The notes under the pieces were generated by a model. That model did no database searches, had not been told where the DNA came from, and saw only the letters and a list, made by a program, of their open reading frames with translations. A stretch of DNA of 64,000 nucleotides from Desulfosoma sp. (lineage in GTDB: Bacteria; Desulfobacterota; Syntrophobacteria; Syntrophobacterales; DSM-9756). Every line of letters starts with the position of its first letter. Within the stretch, counting starts at the first letter, position 1. Both the position numbers and the translations under genes were made by a program. Shown one piece after another: positions 53,889-63,069 of the stretch. The stretch is from assembly GCA_037481875.1 (NCBI GenBank), contig JBBFKY010000010.1, positions 1 through 64,000 of the forward strand, written 5' to 3'.

Positions 53889-54890
53889 ATGGCGAGGGTG
53901 TCGCAGAACATGACTCGAGGGGCTTACGCCTTTTGGGTCATGGTTTTTTTTCTGATGGTATCCGGGGTTGTGGGAATTCTTTACTACGCCACGCAAAAGG
54001 TGGATTACGTGTGGCGCTGGTATCGAGTGCCCCAATATTTTTACTACAAAGAAAAAATTGAAATTCGTTCGGAAATTCAGGGTCGTGTCCAAGAGATTGC
54101 ACGCACCGCCGATGAGGCTTCCATTCAAGTGCTGGGAGACGGAGAAACGGCCCAGTACAAGGTTCCGGTTCAAGGTGTGCGGGTGGACGTCGGGGATACT
54201 GTCTATCCAGGAGACGTTCTCGGCGTGTATCATCGGTGGAAGGTGGGCATTCTCATGCAGGGGCTCTGGTTGACCCTCAAGGTCAGCCTGATTTCCATTC
54301 TGCTGGGTATAGTCATCGGCCTGATAGCCGGCTTGGCACGTATTTCTTCCAATCCGGCACTCAAGTGGTCGGCTGTCACCTACGTGGAGGTCATTCGGGG
54401 TTCACCGCTGCTGGTGCAAATCTTTATCTGGTATTTTGTCCTTGGCACCGTGATCAACACGCTTTTGGCCAAAAACGGCCTTAACCAGCTGCCACCGCTC
54501 TGGTACGGTGTGGCCTCCTTGGCTTTCTTTTGCGGAGCGTACGTGGCGGAAATCGTGCGGGCCGGCATTCAGTCCATTCACCGAGGGCAAATGGAAGCGG
54601 CCCGATCCCTAGGAATGAGTTACCCTCAGGCCATGCGTCACGTGATCCTGCCTCAGGCTCTTCGACGTATTCTGCCTCCTTTGGCTGGTCAGTTCATCAG
54701 TCTCATCAAGGATTCATCCCTCTTGGGTATCATCGCCGTTCGGGAACTCACCAAAGCGACCCGCGAAGTGGTCACGACAAGCCTTCAGCCCTTTGAACTG
54801 TGGTTCATGTGCGCTCTCTTGTACTTGGTCCTCACCTTTGGGCTGTCCATGTTTGTCCAGTATTTGGAAAGGAGGACGGCGGTTTCGTGA
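53889..54890 (+). CDS. Amino-acid ABC transporter permease with an inserted barrel-like domain
   Basis: A 333-residue HisM/GlnP-type permease, about 110 longer than usual. An extra first helix (18-34) leads to a non-membrane domain of about 60 residues (55-116): [20 protein letters not shown], then [20 protein letters not shown]. This reads like half of a lipoyl/HlyD barrel. The normal permease follows from [18 protein letters not shown], with [13 protein letters not shown] and the EAA loop [20 protein letters not shown]. The stop overlaps the GTG of the ATPase gene. Confidence 0.9.
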   Translation: MARVSQNMTRGAYAFWVMVFFLMVSGVVGILYYATQKVDYVWRWYRVPQYFYYKEKIEIRSEIQGRVQEIARTADEASIQVLGDGETAQYKVPVQGVRVDVGDTVYPGDVLGVYHRWKVGILMQGLWLTLKVSLISILLGIVIGLIAGLARISSNPALKWSAVTYVEVIRGSPLLVQIFIWYFVLGTVINTLLAKNGLNQLPPLWYGVASLAFFCGAYVAEIVRAGIQSIHRGQMEAARSLGMSYPQAMRHVILPQALRRILPPLAGQFISLIKDSSLLGIIAVRELTKATREVVTTSLQPFELWFMCALLYLVLTFGLSMFVQYLERRTAVS

Positions 54891-55618
54891 TTACGGTGGA
54901 GAATGTTTCCAAAACATTCCATGCCCCTCATGAAGTCAAGGCTCTTCAGAGTGTGTCCTGCCAGGTGTCCAAAGGGGAGGTGGTGGTGATTATCGGTCCT
55001 TCGGGGTCGGGCAAAAGCACACTCCTTCGATGCCTGAACCGCCTGGAACATGCGGATACCGGCCATATTTACATCGACGGTGTGGACATTCTGGACCGCA
55101 AGACAGACATCAATAAGGTGCGGGCGGAAGTGGGCATGGTGTTTCAGTCTTTCAACCTTTTTCCCCACAAGACCGTGCTGGAAAACATCACGCTGGCTCA
55201 AATGGTGGTGCGCAAAAGGCCCCAAAAGGAAGCCGTGGACAAGGCAATGGCTCTCTTGAACAAGGTGGGCATTCCGGACAAGGCTTCAGTCTATCCGGAT
55301 CGTTTGTCGGGAGGTCAACAGCAGCGCGTGGCCATCGCTCGAGCCTTGGCCATGGATCCCAAGGTCATGCTTTTTGATGAACCCACTTCGGCCCTGGATC
55401 CGGAAATGATCGGTGAGGTTCTTGACGTGATGAAAGCCCTGGCTCGAGAAGGCATGACCATGGTGGTGGTCACCCACGAGATGGGTTTTGCACGAGAAGT
55501 GGCCGACCGTGTCATCTTCATGGACCAGGGGTGCATCGTGGAAGAAGGAACTCCGGAGCACTTCTTCACCAACCCGACGCATCACCGAACCAAACTCTTT
55601 TTGAGCCAAATACTGTGA
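54887..55618 (+). CDS. glnQ: Amino-acid ABC transporter ATP-binding protein (GlnQ family)
   Basis: A 243-residue ABC ATPase: Walker [15 protein letters not shown]-loop [17 protein letters not shown], signature [15 protein letters not shown], Walker [13 protein letters not shown] and H-loop VVTHEMGFA. This arrangement is the polar amino-acid (GlnQ/HisP) type. The start is GTG 54887, sharing four bases with the permease stop and preceded by AAAGGAGG. It completes the three-part importer. Confidence 0.94.
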   Translation: MITVENVSKTFHAPHEVKALQSVSCQVSKGEVVVIIGPSGSGKSTLLRCLNRLEHADTGHIYIDGVDILDRKTDINKVRAEVGMVFQSFNLFPHKTVLENITLAQMVVRKRPQKEAVDKAMALLNKVGIPDKASVYPDRLSGGQQQRVAIARALAMDPKVMLFDEPTSALDPEMIGEVLDVMKALAREGMTMVVVTHEMGFAREVADRVIFMDQGCIVEEGTPEHFFTNPTHHRTKLFLSQIL

Positions 55619-55637
55619 TGCCAGGGAGGCAAGGACG

Positions 55638-56492
55638 ATGGAAAAGCACCTTTTGATCACTGTCAGTGATGAAATGTCCCACCTCTGCGGTGTGCGCTTC
55701 GTAGCCTGCTTTTTCAAAAACAAGAAGCCGTTTCGCCTGACGCTTTTCTATGTGGCTCCCACGCACACGGGAGACTGGAAACCCGATAGACCTCTGCCCA
55801 AGGCTAAAATTGCCGAAGAGACTCGAATGCGAGCTGAAAAGGCTTTGGAACGCAGTACCGAAATCCTCTTCGAAGCCGGGTTTAATGAGTCCCAGATTCA
55901 ATCCAAGATCGTCCCTAAGGAAATGGAAACAGTCAAAGAGATTGTTATGGAAGCGCGTCGAGGTCACTACGACGCTGTTGTGCTGGGACGGCGAGGATAT
56001 GCAGCCTTTGCCGGCGTGTTTTCGACGAGCATCAGCACCGAAGTGCTTCGGCAACCTCTCCCATGCCCCATGTGGATCTGTCGGAATCCGGGATTTGAAC
56101 ATGAACGGCTGCTCTTGTGTGTCGACGAGTCTGAGGCCAGTGCACGCATAACGGACCACGTGGGATTCATGCTTCGAGAGGAAGACCATAAAATATGTCT
56201 TTTCCACGTGATTACCGATCGAGGAAGACAGACTCGTGAGATCATTGACAGGGCCAGAAAGGTGCTTGAAGAAAACGGTGTCTCTCCGCAACTCATCGAC
56301 TGGAAGATCATGGTGTCCCAAAACGTGGCCGAATCCATCATGGAAGAATGCCAGGTGAATCCGGCCTCAGTTATCGCCTTGGGCCATGAAAACGATGGAA
56401 GCCGAGGCTTTTTCGGGGGTCTTTTTTCCGGTTCGGTGTGCTCGGGAGTGCTGAAGCGGTTTGAAAACGGAGCCTTGTGGATTTCCAAGTAA
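55638..56492 (+). CDS. Tandem universal stress protein (UspA family)
   Basis: A 284-residue cytoplasmic protein made of two Usp folds. The first half begins HLLITVSDEMS and has DAVVLGRRGYAA; the second has RLLLCVDESEASARITDHVG and VIALGHENDGSRGFFGG. The ATP-type GRR/G-x9-G(S/T) loop is only partly kept in each half. It starts 20 bases after the ABC ATPase gene, so it may be co-expressed with amino-acid uptake. Role unknown beyond stress response of the family. Confidence 0.85.
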   Translation: MEKHLLITVSDEMSHLCGVRFVACFFKNKKPFRLTLFYVAPTHTGDWKPDRPLPKAKIAEETRMRAEKALERSTEILFEAGFNESQIQSKIVPKEMETVKEIVMEARRGHYDAVVLGRRGYAAFAGVFSTSISTEVLRQPLPCPMWICRNPGFEHERLLLCVDESEASARITDHVGFMLREEDHKICLFHVITDRGRQTREIIDRARKVLEENGVSPQLIDWKIMVSQNVAESIMEECQVNPASVIALGHENDGSRGFFGGLFSGSVCSGVLKRFENGALWISK

Positions 56493-56757
56493 AGCCGGCG
56501 GTGACCTGTGCGCCTTCGAAACCAATCCCTGTAGGGGCGGACCTGTGTCCGCCTCTGTGCCATCCCAATGGCGTTGACTTAAGGATTTTTCAGCTTCTTA
56601 CTTTTCCCTGAGCACCACTTGGTAAAGCCGGCGGTGACCTGTGTACCTTCGAAACCAGTCCCTGTAGGGGCGGACTTGTGTGTTCGCCCCCGTGCCATCC
56701 CAATGCCGTCGACTTAAGGATTGTTGAGTTTCTCGCTTTTACCTCAGCACCGCTTGT
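56491..56757. repeat. Two tandem copies of a ~132-base repeat
   Basis: AAAGCCGGCGGTGACCTGTG begins at 56491 and again at 56623. Each unit contains CCTTCGAAACCA, a GTAGGGGCGGAC palindrome arm and its partner, CGACTTAAGGATT-like sequence and GAGCACC-CTTG. A third, partial copy matching over about 50 bases starts at 61356. No coding function was seen. Confidence 0.85.
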
Positions 56758-56814
56758 TGAGAGGCGGTTTGGTGATGCAGGGCTGAGGGGGTCGGGCAGA
56801 TTGTGGTCGATGGT

Positions 56815-57640
56815 ATTCCACACGAGAGATTGGATAAAGGATTTCGTCTAAGATCTCGACAGCCTTTGAGGATCATCAAGGACCAGCACGGTGGCTTCCG
56901 CTGCCGGTGTCATGACGGCATTTTTGAACTGGATTTCGGCACCCTTTGGGTCGTCCACCTCGGGCGCAATGACCGTGAGGGTTCGGGCAACGACGGACAG
57001 AATGACCACGGCGAACAGTTCCTGACGAATGCTATTGGGGGTTTTGCCACGAAACCTTTCGATCTCGAGCACGATCTTCTCGCTTCTGTAAGGATCTTTC
57101 ACGGTTCATCTGCGGAAGCAAAGCTCGATGATTTCCTCTCAGGGGAAACTGCCCTTGTGGTGCGGTTGGTGAGAAACACCGAGACCTTTCCTTCAGGCCT
57201 TGCCAGCCGGATCATGCGCAGTTGAAGGCCCGCCGGTTTCTAGCGTTGCTCGGTGCTCAGCCTTCTGGGGTCGTTGCTGGAACGGATGATCGATATCTCG
57301 ACTTCTTATCGGCCGCTGCGAACGAAAGCCTCGACAGCCGAAAAAGTGCGTTCGGCCGGACAGCGGAAAAGAAAGTAACCTCTGTCGATATCTCTGAGAT
57401 AGCTGATGAAATTGAAACTCGGGTAGCCCCGCTCGAACAGCGGCACGCAGCTCGAAGGGATAAACGGCAACAGGGCCTGAGCTTGTTCGCGCTCGCATTC
57501 ATGCAGGTTCACGACACTTCCGGCGATGGGAAGACGCCTGAAGACATCCTAGGCAGTGGTCACCAAACACTGAGGATAATGCCCGCTTACCCTGGAAGGG
57601 GTACCGTGATCATGGGTGAGTAAAGCTCAGCTCTTGCAAA
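56815..57640 (-). pseudogene. IS4-like transposase remnant
   Basis: Minus-strand fragments in different frames look like one decayed IS4-type transposase. From upstream: a fragment with NLHECEREQAQALLPFIP and then LFERGYPSFNFISYL (about 57512-57306). A middle piece has RMIRLARPEGKVSVFLTNRT (about 57225-57160). The last fragment (57102-56848) has YRSEKIVLEIERFRGKTPNS and IRQELFAV, the C-terminal Y-x2-R/E-x6-K-like region. Stops and frame changes mean it cannot be active. Terminal inverted repeats were not located. Confidence 0.65.
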
Positions 57641-57698
57641 GAGGGGGTGATATTTCTGCTGATCGGAAATGGCCCAACATTTAACGAGGAGAGAGAGG

Positions 57699-58963
57699 AT
57701 GGATTTCGACACGCGCTACCGGAAGGTGCTCGATTTGCGGGAAAGCCTCAGGCAGCACCGGGAGCAATTGATAGAGCTGGCGGTGCGCAACCTGCAGTTC
57801 ACCGTCAGAGACACCGAAAAGGAGGTGGATATCACCCTGGAGCGCCTGCAGATGTTGGAGCAAGTCCGAGATGAGCTGGCCCGGCGGGCTCCGCTTTGGG
57901 GCTCGGACTCCCAGGTGGCCCTGATGCTGTCCTACAACAGCAGCGCCTGGCTGAATACTGCCATCGCCTCCATCTTCGTGGCAGGAAACCGGGTAGAGGT
58001 GAAGTTCTCCTCCAAGGGCCGCGATCTGATGGAACTAACCGCCGCCATTTATGCCCCGATCTTCGGTCGCGAGATCAACTTTGTCAGGGTTCCGGGAAGA
58101 GCTTCATGGAGATGGCGCTGAAAGATCCAGCAGTAAGCGCCATCATCGTTTTCGGTTTCGACGCCAATATCTTGCCCTATGAAGATGCGATCAGGCAAAG
58201 CGGGAAAAAACTCTTTTTCGAAGGTCCCGGACAGGATCCGTTCATCGTTTTCGCCGATGCCGACATGGAGCTGGCTCTGGAGGATCTCATCGATGCCAAG
58301 TTCATGATGTCGGGAAAGACTTGCACGGCCCCCAAGCGGATCTTCATTCAGGCGGAGGTGTATGACACGTTCCTGGATGCGGTGGTGGAACGGGTAAAAA
58401 GGCTGGTAGTCGGGGATCCGGCTGACGCGCGCACGGACGTCGCTCCGGTCGCCAGCCTGGTGGCGGTGGAAAGGATCAAGGCCCAGCTCAAGGAAACCGC
58501 GGAGCGCGGCGCCGAAGTCATTGCCGGTGGGCGTATTCAGGGCCGCCTGGTAGAGCCAACCGTGGTCAAGAATGCCACTGACGACATGTTGGGGATGCGG
58601 GAGGAGGTATTCGGTCCGGTGCTTTTTACCACCAGCTTTCACACTGCAGCAGAGGTGCCGTGCAGGGCCAGGAACCACAAGTACGGGCTGCGAGCGGCGG
58701 TATTCGGCGGCGGGGAGGCGGCGTCGGTGGCCCAAGCGATCGCCGGAGAGCCATATTGCCATCAGGTCCCTAGTGATACCTTCGGGCGCTTCGGCACCGT
58801 GGCCTACAACCAGACCCGAAGCGAGTCCTGGCGCGGGGCGCTGATCACCAAACCCATCGGCGGCTACGGCTATTCCGGGTGGATCTGGGAGACCGATCCA
58901 AGAGGCTTCCGCCTAAAGCAGAGCCCCAAGCTCTTCAGCTTGGAGACGACGAAGCCGGCCTGA
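57699..58963 (+). pseudogene. Aldehyde dehydrogenase family gene broken by a frameshift
   Basis: The first part (57699-58096, MDFDTRYRKVLDLRESL) and the second part (58097-58963) are adjoining pieces of one NAD(P)-dependent aldehyde dehydrogenase. The frame moves by one base near 58095-58097, consistent with a 1-base loss between VPG and KSFMEMAL. The second part keeps the nucleophile region MSGKTCTAPKRIF, FADADMELALEDL, EEVFGPVLF and PIGGYGYSG. The ribosome site before ATG 57699 (GAGGAGAGAGAGG) is intact, so the break may be recent, or a sequencing error. It lies between transposon remnants and looks richer in GC by eye than neighbours. Confidence 0.78.
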
Positions 58964-59039
58964 AGCGAGGCGCGGCACTATCGGTGGGCACCGACTGCGG
59001 GGAGCGACCCCGAGAGGCTTGCCAGCTTGTCCAGTGGAG

Positions 59040-59553
59040 GCGGATCGACGGTGCCGGACCCAGGTTTTTTCAGGACTGCGCGGCTCATTAATAATCCAGC
59101 CTTCTAGTATCACAGACGAACCACAAAGGGCTGAAAATTCATCGGTGGACCGGAAATTGATCGATGCCCATGCGGGCAAAGATTTTTTCCTGGCGGTAAA
59201 GAGCGGGGCATTGCAGAACTTTGCGATCACGATGGCCACAAAAGTGGACGCGGTGGCCATGGCCTTGGGAAGGATCTCGGCAGGGGCTGGAGCCATTTTA
59301 CCGTCGACCCCTGGGTTTCCAGCCCTTCGCAGCCCTTGCAGGCATACCTGCAACCGACCTGTTGGATGGCCTTCACTTGAGCGGGAATGCTCTCCTGGTT
59401 TTCCGTAACCTCCTCGCCGACCTTTGTCAAAACGGCCCCACAGGCGCACATTTTTTCTTCTTCGGGAAGATCGTAAACGACCCTTTTGCGGGGCAGATGC
59501 TGCAGCAAAGGACGTTTCTTAGGTTTGCGGGATTTGTGGGGTGTGACCGCCAC
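59040..59553 (-). pseudogene. IS66-family TnpC transposase remnant
   Basis: The minus strand from 59553 has the zinc-finger part of IS66 transposases: HLPRKRVVYDLPEEEKMCAC, then IPAQVKAIQQVGCRYACKGC. Another frame continues about 59300-59040 with MAPAPAEILPKAMAT and VIAKFCNAPLF, the next part of TnpC. The frame break near 59290 and loss of the catalytic C-terminal part show it is dead. Confidence 0.68.
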
Positions 59554-59589
59554 TTTGGGAGGAAGTTCTTTACCCGGAAAGCGGGTCTA

Positions 59590-59831
59590 ACGTCTCCCAC
59601 AACAATGACTCCGGCCACCTCTACCAGCGCCGAAGCACTTTCCTTTTCCTTGATTCGCCGTTTCCAGTAGCGGAACCGGCTTTCTGTCAAACCTCGCTTT
59701 CGGCAAAAAGCCGCCTGACTGAGCCCGCTGACTTGCCATGAAGCCATACGGGCCCGTCGCTGTTTCAGATGTGTGCTCTTGTACTTGCCGTTCCCCTGGT
59801 TCCTTGATAACCTTGTTAGGCTTTTCGGCAA
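59590..59831 (-). pseudogene. IS66-family TnpA (accessory) remnant
   Basis: The minus-strand frame from 59831 contains SGLSQAAFCRKRGLTESRFR then YWKRRIKEKE, the helix-turn-helix of IS66 TnpA. It runs directly, out of frame, into the TnpC remnant, with TnpB missing, so the element has suffered an internal deletion. Confidence 0.65.
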
Positions 59832-60158
59832 TCATGAACCAAAAGGCTAGGGACCGGAAGGTAGGATTCCCCGAGCGCCTACGCACAAAACAAAGCTCGG
59901 AGTCAAAGAACCCCGGATGATTTTGCCGTCCACAGCTTCGAGACTCTTTCACAACATCTCGGAACCCTTTGTCTGAACACGATCCGCTTCACGATACCAG
60001 GAACTTCAGGCTAAAAGGGATCGGGGTGGTGGTGATGGTCACTTCCCTGAGTAAGCGGGAGGGGGAACGGCTTCGAGAAGCCTTGGAGGGAAGAGACTAG
60101 GCCGAGGATCGCGACTCGGCGGGTGAACAAGAAGCCATAGGGTTTCAGGGAGGGTTGC
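59832..60158 (+). other. Gap between IS66 remnant and lipoprotein gene
   Basis: These 327 bases hold no recognised gene or clear repeat. The last bases give the CAGGGAGGG ribosome site of the lipoprotein gene. Confidence 0.45.
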
Positions 60159-60566
60159 ATGAGGCATTTGGTGCTTCTCTTTTTGTTCGGTGTCGTTATG
60201 ACAGGACTGGCGGGTTGCGGCAGTCGTGTGGGTGCTGTGGTGGGCGACGAGGTGAAAGTGGTCGAGGGGGGAGGACCTCCCCCGTGGGCGCCTGCCCATG
60301 GCTATCGCGCCAAGTACCGTTACCACTACTACCCCGATGCAGCCGTTTACCTGGATGTGGGAAGGGGCCTGTATTTCTACCTGCAAAACGGCCGGTGGAT
60401 CGTGGCAGCCGCTCTGCCCAAGGGAATCACCATCGATCCGGGTCGGTACGTGGTTCTGGAGATGGACGCGGACAAACCTTATGTGTATCACCAAGACATC
60501 GTCCGAAAATACCCTCCCGGCCAGACGAAAAAGACGGGCAAACCGTCTGGCAAGACAAAGTGGTAG
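60159..60566 (+). CDS. Lipoprotein of unknown function (135 aa)
   Basis: A signal peptide with lipobox LAGC (Cys 20; VVMTGLAGCGS) shows a lipid-anchored envelope protein. The mature part has a Pro/Gly-rich linker (EGGGPPPWAPAHGYR), then a compact domain with Tyr-rich strands (YRYHYYPDAAVYLDV, GLYFYLQNGRW, YVVLEMDADKPYVYH), ending in a basic Lys/Gly tail. GGGAGGG precedes ATG 60159 and a terminator follows. It is intact while flanked by transposon debris. The family was not named. Confidence 0.78.
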   Translation: MRHLVLLFLFGVVMTGLAGCGSRVGAVVGDEVKVVEGGGPPPWAPAHGYRAKYRYHYYPDAAVYLDVGRGLYFYLQNGRWIVAAALPKGITIDPGRYVVLEMDADKPYVYHQDIVRKYPPGQTKKTGKPSGKTKW

Positions 60567-60570
60567 GCCC

Positions 60571-60591
60571 GGCGGGATAAACCCGCCTTTT
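60571..60591 (+). terminator. Terminator after the lipoprotein gene
   Basis: GGCGGG at 60571-60576 pairs with CCCGCC at 60582-60587 over ATAAA, followed by TTTT. Confidence 0.7.
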
Positions 60592-60649
60592 CATTCCAGC
60601 CGCCGAACAGCCAGGTCTGATATCAGTTCCTGAAAAGATTCGGCGCGGA

Positions 60650-61030
60650 CCTTAACCGAACCGGCCTGAAGCTTTCGTCCTCTCAATCGGTTTGGTGCCG
60701 TACTGCCCTACGAGGCGCTCAAAAAGCTGGGTATGGCGGGTCGAGGCGTTGCCGCAATGTTTTGTCCGAAAACACCCTTCGGATGCCCAGTGCCTCCTTG
60801 AACCAGTCACCGTCCGTGAATCCCTCTGCGGCTTCAAGGTCACTCCTGCCCAGACACAAGAGACCGAGATGGATCATCACCACATCTCCAAGCAAGACTC
60901 TCGGCTGTCTGGAAACTTCCTTTTTCTGCCGTTCGCCCAGGCTTGTGTCCCCGTTGATCAAATATCTTTACAGAGCCAAAATCGAGTGGCTGTTGTAGAA
61001 GGCTGCCGAAGACCGTTCGATCACGATTTT
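60650..61030 (-). pseudogene. Transposase remnant, possibly IS1380-like
   Basis: The minus strand between 60961 and 60719 encodes MIHLGLLCLGRSDLEAAEGF and then WFKEALGIRRVFSDKTLRQR-LD, the pattern of the N-terminal part of IS1380-type transposases. Neither the start nor the catalytic part is found, so it is a small fragment. Identification rests on pattern memory only. Confidence 0.45.
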
Positions 61031-61355
61031 GGGCTTTTCGCCGTTTTATGTGGAAATCGCAAAGGAGGGGATCAGGGAGCTCACCATCATTTAGGTTGGG
61101 CGATCTCGTTTGGAAAGACGCTAACATGGGCAAAGGTGATGTCAAGAACAAACCTAAAGTAGATTCCATTGTCACGACAGGTATTGAAAAGATTTAAGGT
61201 GTCGTCTGGGTTCATGACAATTCCCTTTCCTGATTTTTTTCGGTGGTCACCGATTGAGGACCCGAGTTTTCTGTAGGCCTCAAGGGACCTACCCTTGTCG
61301 GAAAACCGAGCTGAGACAATCGGCCCCTGGAAACACTCCCTGAAGGAGCTGTGTG

Positions 61356-61457
61356 CTGTGCGCCTTCGAAACCAATCCCTGTAGGGGCGGACCTGTGTCC
61401 GCTCCTGTGCGATCCCATGCCAAGATTGTGGGGCGAACACATGGGTCCGCCCCTACG
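61356..61457. repeat. Third copy of the 132-base repeat core plus an inverted palindrome copy
   Basis: CTGTGCGCCTTCGAAACC at 61356 onwards matches 56507 onwards almost exactly for about 50 bases through the AGGGGCGGAC...GTCCGC palindrome (61383-61406). A second palindrome in the other orientation, GGGCGAAC to GTCCGCCC, follows at about 61430-61453. Confidence 0.75.
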
Positions 61458-61600
61458 GACGAACATACGGCATACTTTTCCATATGGAGCGAGGACACAG
61501 GACCGCCCTTGCAGAGCACAATCCGGCATTCATTACCGAACGGACACCTGAAGCCTGTTCGAAGTTTCAGGCTACCAATGTATCGAAGGCCATTGGCACG

Positions 61601-61627
61601 GAGGGGCGAGGTGCCGCTTCGCCCCTC
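61601..61627. repeat. Dispersed palindrome copy (GAGGGGCGA type)
   Basis: GAGGGGCGA at 61601-61609 pairs perfectly with TCGCCCCTC at 61619-61627 over nine bases. It lies about 100 bases past the stop of the minus-strand MetE-like gene and could also help end its transcript. Confidence 0.65.
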
Positions 61628-61727
61628 TTGTGATATGGCATTGAATGAAACGGTCCTTCTCATTTTCGGACAGCACGAGAATACGTGGTGGGTTGAACGC
61701 GAGGAACGACCCGTCTTTTTGCTTTCT

Positions 61728-62753
61728 TCACAAAAAGTGAAAACGTTCCCGAAGTCTTTGGCTCAGCAGTTGAATCACCTCGAAAGCTTTTTCCACCGTG
61801 CGCGTGCCGTCAGGGTTCACCAGGCAACAGGTTGCAGGAGACAACAGGCTACGCGAAACCAGCTCCTCTGTTTCAATTCCTCTTCGGGCCAATTTGTCCC
61901 ACAGGCCCAGCAACCGTGCTTCCAGGGAATCCACCGATTCGGCTTCAAAGGGTTCTACGTTTGTCGGGACCATGCCCCATATCAGGATGCCCCCCCGATC
62001 CAGAAACCGACGAATGGCGCTGCTATAGGAAACGAAAATCTCACCGTTGGAATACATGTCCAACGATAAGACGTCCAGATCCAGGCTGAGGAGAAAGTCC
62101 CAGTCCGGATTGCCGCAGAGGTGAATGCCGCGCGGCCTTTCGATCCCGGCAAAAAAGGTTTCCATCTCCTGCCGTGCGGTAATGTGATTGTAGCCACTCA
62201 AGGCGCTGAAGACAAACTGCAGGCCGGGTTCGTCCACAAACATAAAGGCGTCGGGGTGCAGGGTTTTGAGCCGCCGAAGTTGCACGTTCACCCGCCGGGC
62301 CATGAATTCAAAAAGAAAAGGACGAACCGTGTCGTGAAACAGAATGGGACGATCGGATTCATCCTGCACATTGAAACCGAAACTTACGGGCCCTTCCAGT
62401 TGGCCTCGAATGGCTGCCCGATCGGAAAAGTCCATCTGCAGAAACCGATGATACACGGCAGAGTATTGAGGGCTGATGTCAAACAGAACGGGGTCGTCAA
62501 ACCGGTTCAGGACATCCGGAAGTTCTCGAATAAATTTTTCTGTGGAAAACCGAAGGGACCTATTTTCAAGATCCAGAACGATACCCGGAAAATGCTCAGA
62601 CGCTTGCACGTACATGTCTTCATAATAACTGAGCAAAGGCAGTTGCGGCCAGAATGGAATATCCAGGGACAAGGCCGCCTCGAGGGCACGGTCCACATCC
62701 CGATGCGGCATGACGGCCATAGCTGTCGTCAAAAGATTTCCAGGTATGGGCAT
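61728..62753 (-). CDS. MetE/UROD-like methyltransferase (short, core-only)
   Basis: A 341-residue TIM-barrel protein of the cobalamin-independent methionine synthase/uroporphyrinogen decarboxylase superfamily. It lacks the N-terminal half of MetE. Likely zinc ligands are H and C in GIHLCGNPDW and a C in LSPATCCLVNP; LSLDMYS takes the place of the next acidic ligand. It also has VDEPGLQFVFSAL. Short homologues in CODH/ACS-bearing anaerobes are thought to take methyl groups from corrinoid proteins (family knowledge), but the substrate is not proven here. ATG 62753 follows GGAGA; a longer frame to 62933 crosses a repeat and is not used. Confidence 0.72.
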   Translation of the reverse strand: MPIPGNLLTTAMAVMPHRDVDRALEAALSLDIPFWPQLPLLSYYEDMYVQASEHFPGIVLDLENRSLRFSTEKFIRELPDVLNRFDDPVLFDISPQYSAVYHRFLQMDFSDRAAIRGQLEGPVSFGFNVQDESDRPILFHDTVRPFLFEFMARRVNVQLRRLKTLHPDAFMFVDEPGLQFVFSALSGYNHITARQEMETFFAGIERPRGIHLCGNPDWDFLLSLDLDVLSLDMYSNGEIFVSYSSAIRRFLDRGGILIWGMVPTNVEPFEAESVDSLEARLLGLWDKLARRGIETEELVSRSLLSPATCCLVNPDGTRTVEKAFEVIQLLSQRLRERFHFL

Positions 62754-63069
62754 TGGATTTTTCTCCGGGTTTTCCACAACAGAATCTTCACATTTTCGCA
62801 CCGATAAGCTTGGCGGACACACAGGTCCGCTCCTACAGAAGGAAACCATGGCTCCCAATGCCACTTCATGGGTAGGGGCACGCCGTGCCCCCTGTGAGAG
62901 CGCCGATTTTCGCGGAAGCGCGGGAAGTTGCACTTCATGAGAAGCCGACTAAACGGCCGCACTCCCAGAGAACCATGGAGTGGCCTCGTTGTTGAACCGG
63001 CTCTTGAAGGGCTCCATCGCTGATCCGAGATCGGACCGCGAAGGGAGCCCGATTGTTCAAGAGTTCCGA
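62754..63069 (-). other. Gap between hcp and the MetE-like gene, with repeats
   Basis: No gene was recognised in these 316 bases. They contain an inverted copy of the GCGGAC...GTCCGC palindrome at 62812-62830, a GGGGCAC/GTGCCCC palindrome at 62875-62891, and the long hairpin at 63001-63064. Confidence 0.55.
63001..63064 (-). terminator. Long imperfect hairpin just after hcp
   Basis: CTCTTGAA (63001-63008) pairs with TTCAAGAG (63057-63064), and GGGCTCC (63009-63015) with GGAGCCC (63044-63050), with a bulge on one side. It starts six bases after the hcp stop. No U-run is seen on the minus strand, so it may end or protect the transcript rather than act as a classical terminator. Confidence 0.45.

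Noticed and set aside
56491-56757. CRISPR array
   Set aside because: Only two long units of about 132 bases with no short repeat/spacer pattern and no cas genes.
56803-57225. Plus-strand 140-residue protein
   Set aside because: The minus strand of the same bases reads as transposase fragments, so this is its mirror.
58913-59449. A 178-residue minus-strand protein
   Set aside because: Its central part is a displaced frame of the IS66 transposase and its ends overlap the aldehyde dehydrogenase remnant; not an intact gene.
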